From NCBI RefSeq assembly GCF_004116265.1, contig NZ_QOUX01000021.1, positions 1 to 64,000 of the forward strand: a DNA stretch of 64,000 nt. The letters run 5' to 3'. A program made the translations under genes and the position numbers. The notes below the pieces were generated by a model. That model was given only the letters and a program-made list of their open reading frames with translations, was not told the DNA's origin and made no database searches. Source of the stretch: Anaerobacillus alkaliphilus. GTDB taxonomy: Bacteria; Bacillota; Bacilli; Bacillales; Anaerobacillaceae. Every line of letters starts with the position of its first letter. The stretch's first letter is position 1. Below, piece after piece: positions 63,276 to 64,000 of the stretch.

Positions 63276-63953
63276 TTAGTGAATAACTTTCGAGCTTAGC
63301 ATTGACCAAAAACGAGGTGTAATTCCTTCAGCAGCCTCTTTTAATGGGAAATGAAACGTATACAAGTAGCCTTGATTAGCAACATATACCAAAGTCGTTC
63401 TATCTTCGGTTTCCGTAACTAGGTAGAAATCCGCATTGTGGAAGCTTTTTTCGGCTAACGATTTTGGATCTAAGTCATGAACGTTTGCTTTAGCTGTTTG
63501 AACTAATTCTTCTTTAACTGCGGTTGCTTCACTTTTCATTTTTTCTATCGTTACAAAAAAGGTTGAATCGTAAGTAGACGACAATGTATCTATCCCATTT
63601 TCGATGCTTTCAAATGTATATCGATCAAGTACATAAAGCGAATAGCCATTTTTGCCCACAAAGAGTTGCCCAGTTTCCGTTGTTACTTCGCCTTCCACTG
63701 ACACGGGTAATTCTGCTGTCTCAGGCAAATTAGGCGGGGCTGGAGTAGCTGTTTCTTCCGTTATCGGTGTTTCTGGTTCTTCTGTTGTTTCATCAGTTAC
63801 TGGTGTGTCAGGTGTGTCAGGTGTATTTGGTGTATTTGGTGTATTTGGTGTATTTGGAGTTTGAGCTGGCTCCGATGTTTCTGTTCCTGTGTTACAAGCT
63901 GTAAAAATTAGTGTAGCAGCTATAAAAAGACTAAGTAAAATTATTTTTTTCAT
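63276..63953 (-). CDS. Lipoprotein with Thr-Pro-Asn repeat linker
   Basis: 225 residues. Lipoprotein signal MKKIILLSLFIAATLIFTAC with Cys20, then a linker of PNT and PDT triplets and acidic PETP repeats (about 30-80), then a folded domain of about 140 residues (VGKNGYSLYVLDRYTFES, TTLVYVANQGYLYTFHFP) that I do not recognise. The linker is coded by tandem 9-bp GGTGTATTT repeats (63826-63862) likely to vary in number. Exported and anchored outside the membrane; function unknown. Confidence 0.82.
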   Translation of the reverse strand: MKKIILLSLFIAATLIFTACNTGTETSEPAQTPNTPNTPNTPNTPDTPDTPVTDETTEEPETPITEETATPAPPNLPETAELPVSVEGEVTTETGQLFVGKNGYSLYVLDRYTFESIENGIDTLSSTYDSTFFVTIEKMKSEATAVKEELVQTAKANVHDLDPKSLAEKSFHNADFYLVTETEDRTTLVYVANQGYLYTFHFPLKEAAEGITPRFWSMLSSKVIH

Positions 63954-63979
63954 TTTATAAAAACCTCTTTCTCTTTCTT

Positions 63980-64000
63980 TTAGGCTGTTTTCGCAAAGTT
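63980..64000. mobile_element. MITE-like element, third copy, cut by the window edge
   Basis: TTAGGCTGTTTTCGCAAAGT matches the left end of the element at 31954 with one mismatch; the rest lies beyond the window. Confidence 0.6.

Overview
The window is a 64-kb stretch of low-GC Gram-positive chromosome from an endospore-forming Bacillaceae species, very probably alkaliphilic or alkali-tolerant. Gene content and order follow the Bacillus subtilis atp-upp-glyA-ywl-spoIIR-prfA-rho-murAB-fbaA-spo0F-pyrG-rpoE-acdA-argS-speEB-pbpG-ywhD-ywfO-ywfL segment. Sporulation is shown by spo0F and spoIIR. The alkaliphile suggestion rests on the ATP synthase: the c subunit has the Pro51-x-x-Glu54 arrangement and an alanine-rich first helix, and the a subunit has a lysine in the sequence NIYAKE after the essential arginine. 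Both are reported hallmarks of alkaliphilic Bacillus enzymes.

Layout. 1-0.8 kb: edge of a probable IS3-like transposase, a short 52-bp tandem array and a four-helix-bundle pseudogene. 0.8-8.3 kb (minus strand): complete atpZ-I-B-E-F-H-A-G-D-C operon with a clear sigma-A promoter. 8.5-15.7 kb: secreted subtilase, mnaA, upp, glyA, ywlG, rpiB. 15.8-23.7 kb: chemotaxis receptor, arginine phosphatase with an extra coiled-coil insert, mntP, ywlC, a DnaA-box cluster, GNAT protein, spoIIR, prmC, prfA, lipoprotein. 23.8-34.6 kb: tdk, zinc-free-type L31, rho, glpX, murAB, tal, fbaA, spo0F, pyrG with a CTP-type attenuator leader, rpoE. 35-46.4 kb: acyl-CoA catabolism block (icmF, TetR regulator, two acyl-CoA dehydrogenases, hydroxyacyl-CoA dehydrogenase, thiolase, EtfD-like Fe-S oxidoreductase) with FadR-type operators. 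46.6-64 kb: cardiolipin synthase, a metal P-type ATPase, hydrolase, argS, ywiB, speB, speE, class A PBP, ywhD, tautomerase, ywgA, ywfO, DUF1450 protein, lipL, and a lipoprotein.

The genes are mostly conserved core functions: energy conservation, nucleotide salvage and CTP synthesis, C1 metabolism, translation termination, transcription termination, wall synthesis, polyamines, lipoylation and beta-oxidation. I saw no phage, CRISPR array, toxin system or defence island.

The unusual part is the intergenic DNA. It holds (i) three tandem arrays with an exact 52-bp period (about 2.5, 9 and 15 units), (ii) three dyad elements built from arms spaced 50 bp apart, each next to an intrinsic terminator, (iii) a 104-bp MITE-like element with a decayed second copy and a third entering at the right edge, and (iv) more than a dozen AT-rich elements made of 7-bp AATTCAT or GTAGAAT repeats around a GCTTCG core. 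Regulatory signals read from sequence include the atp promoter, a sigma-H promoter for spo0F, a possible sigma-F promoter for spoIIR, the pyrG attenuator, a short terminator in the speE leader, FadR-like operators and a DnaA-box cluster beside ywlC. Start codons given here were chosen from ribosome binding sites and family alignment from memory; no database search was run.
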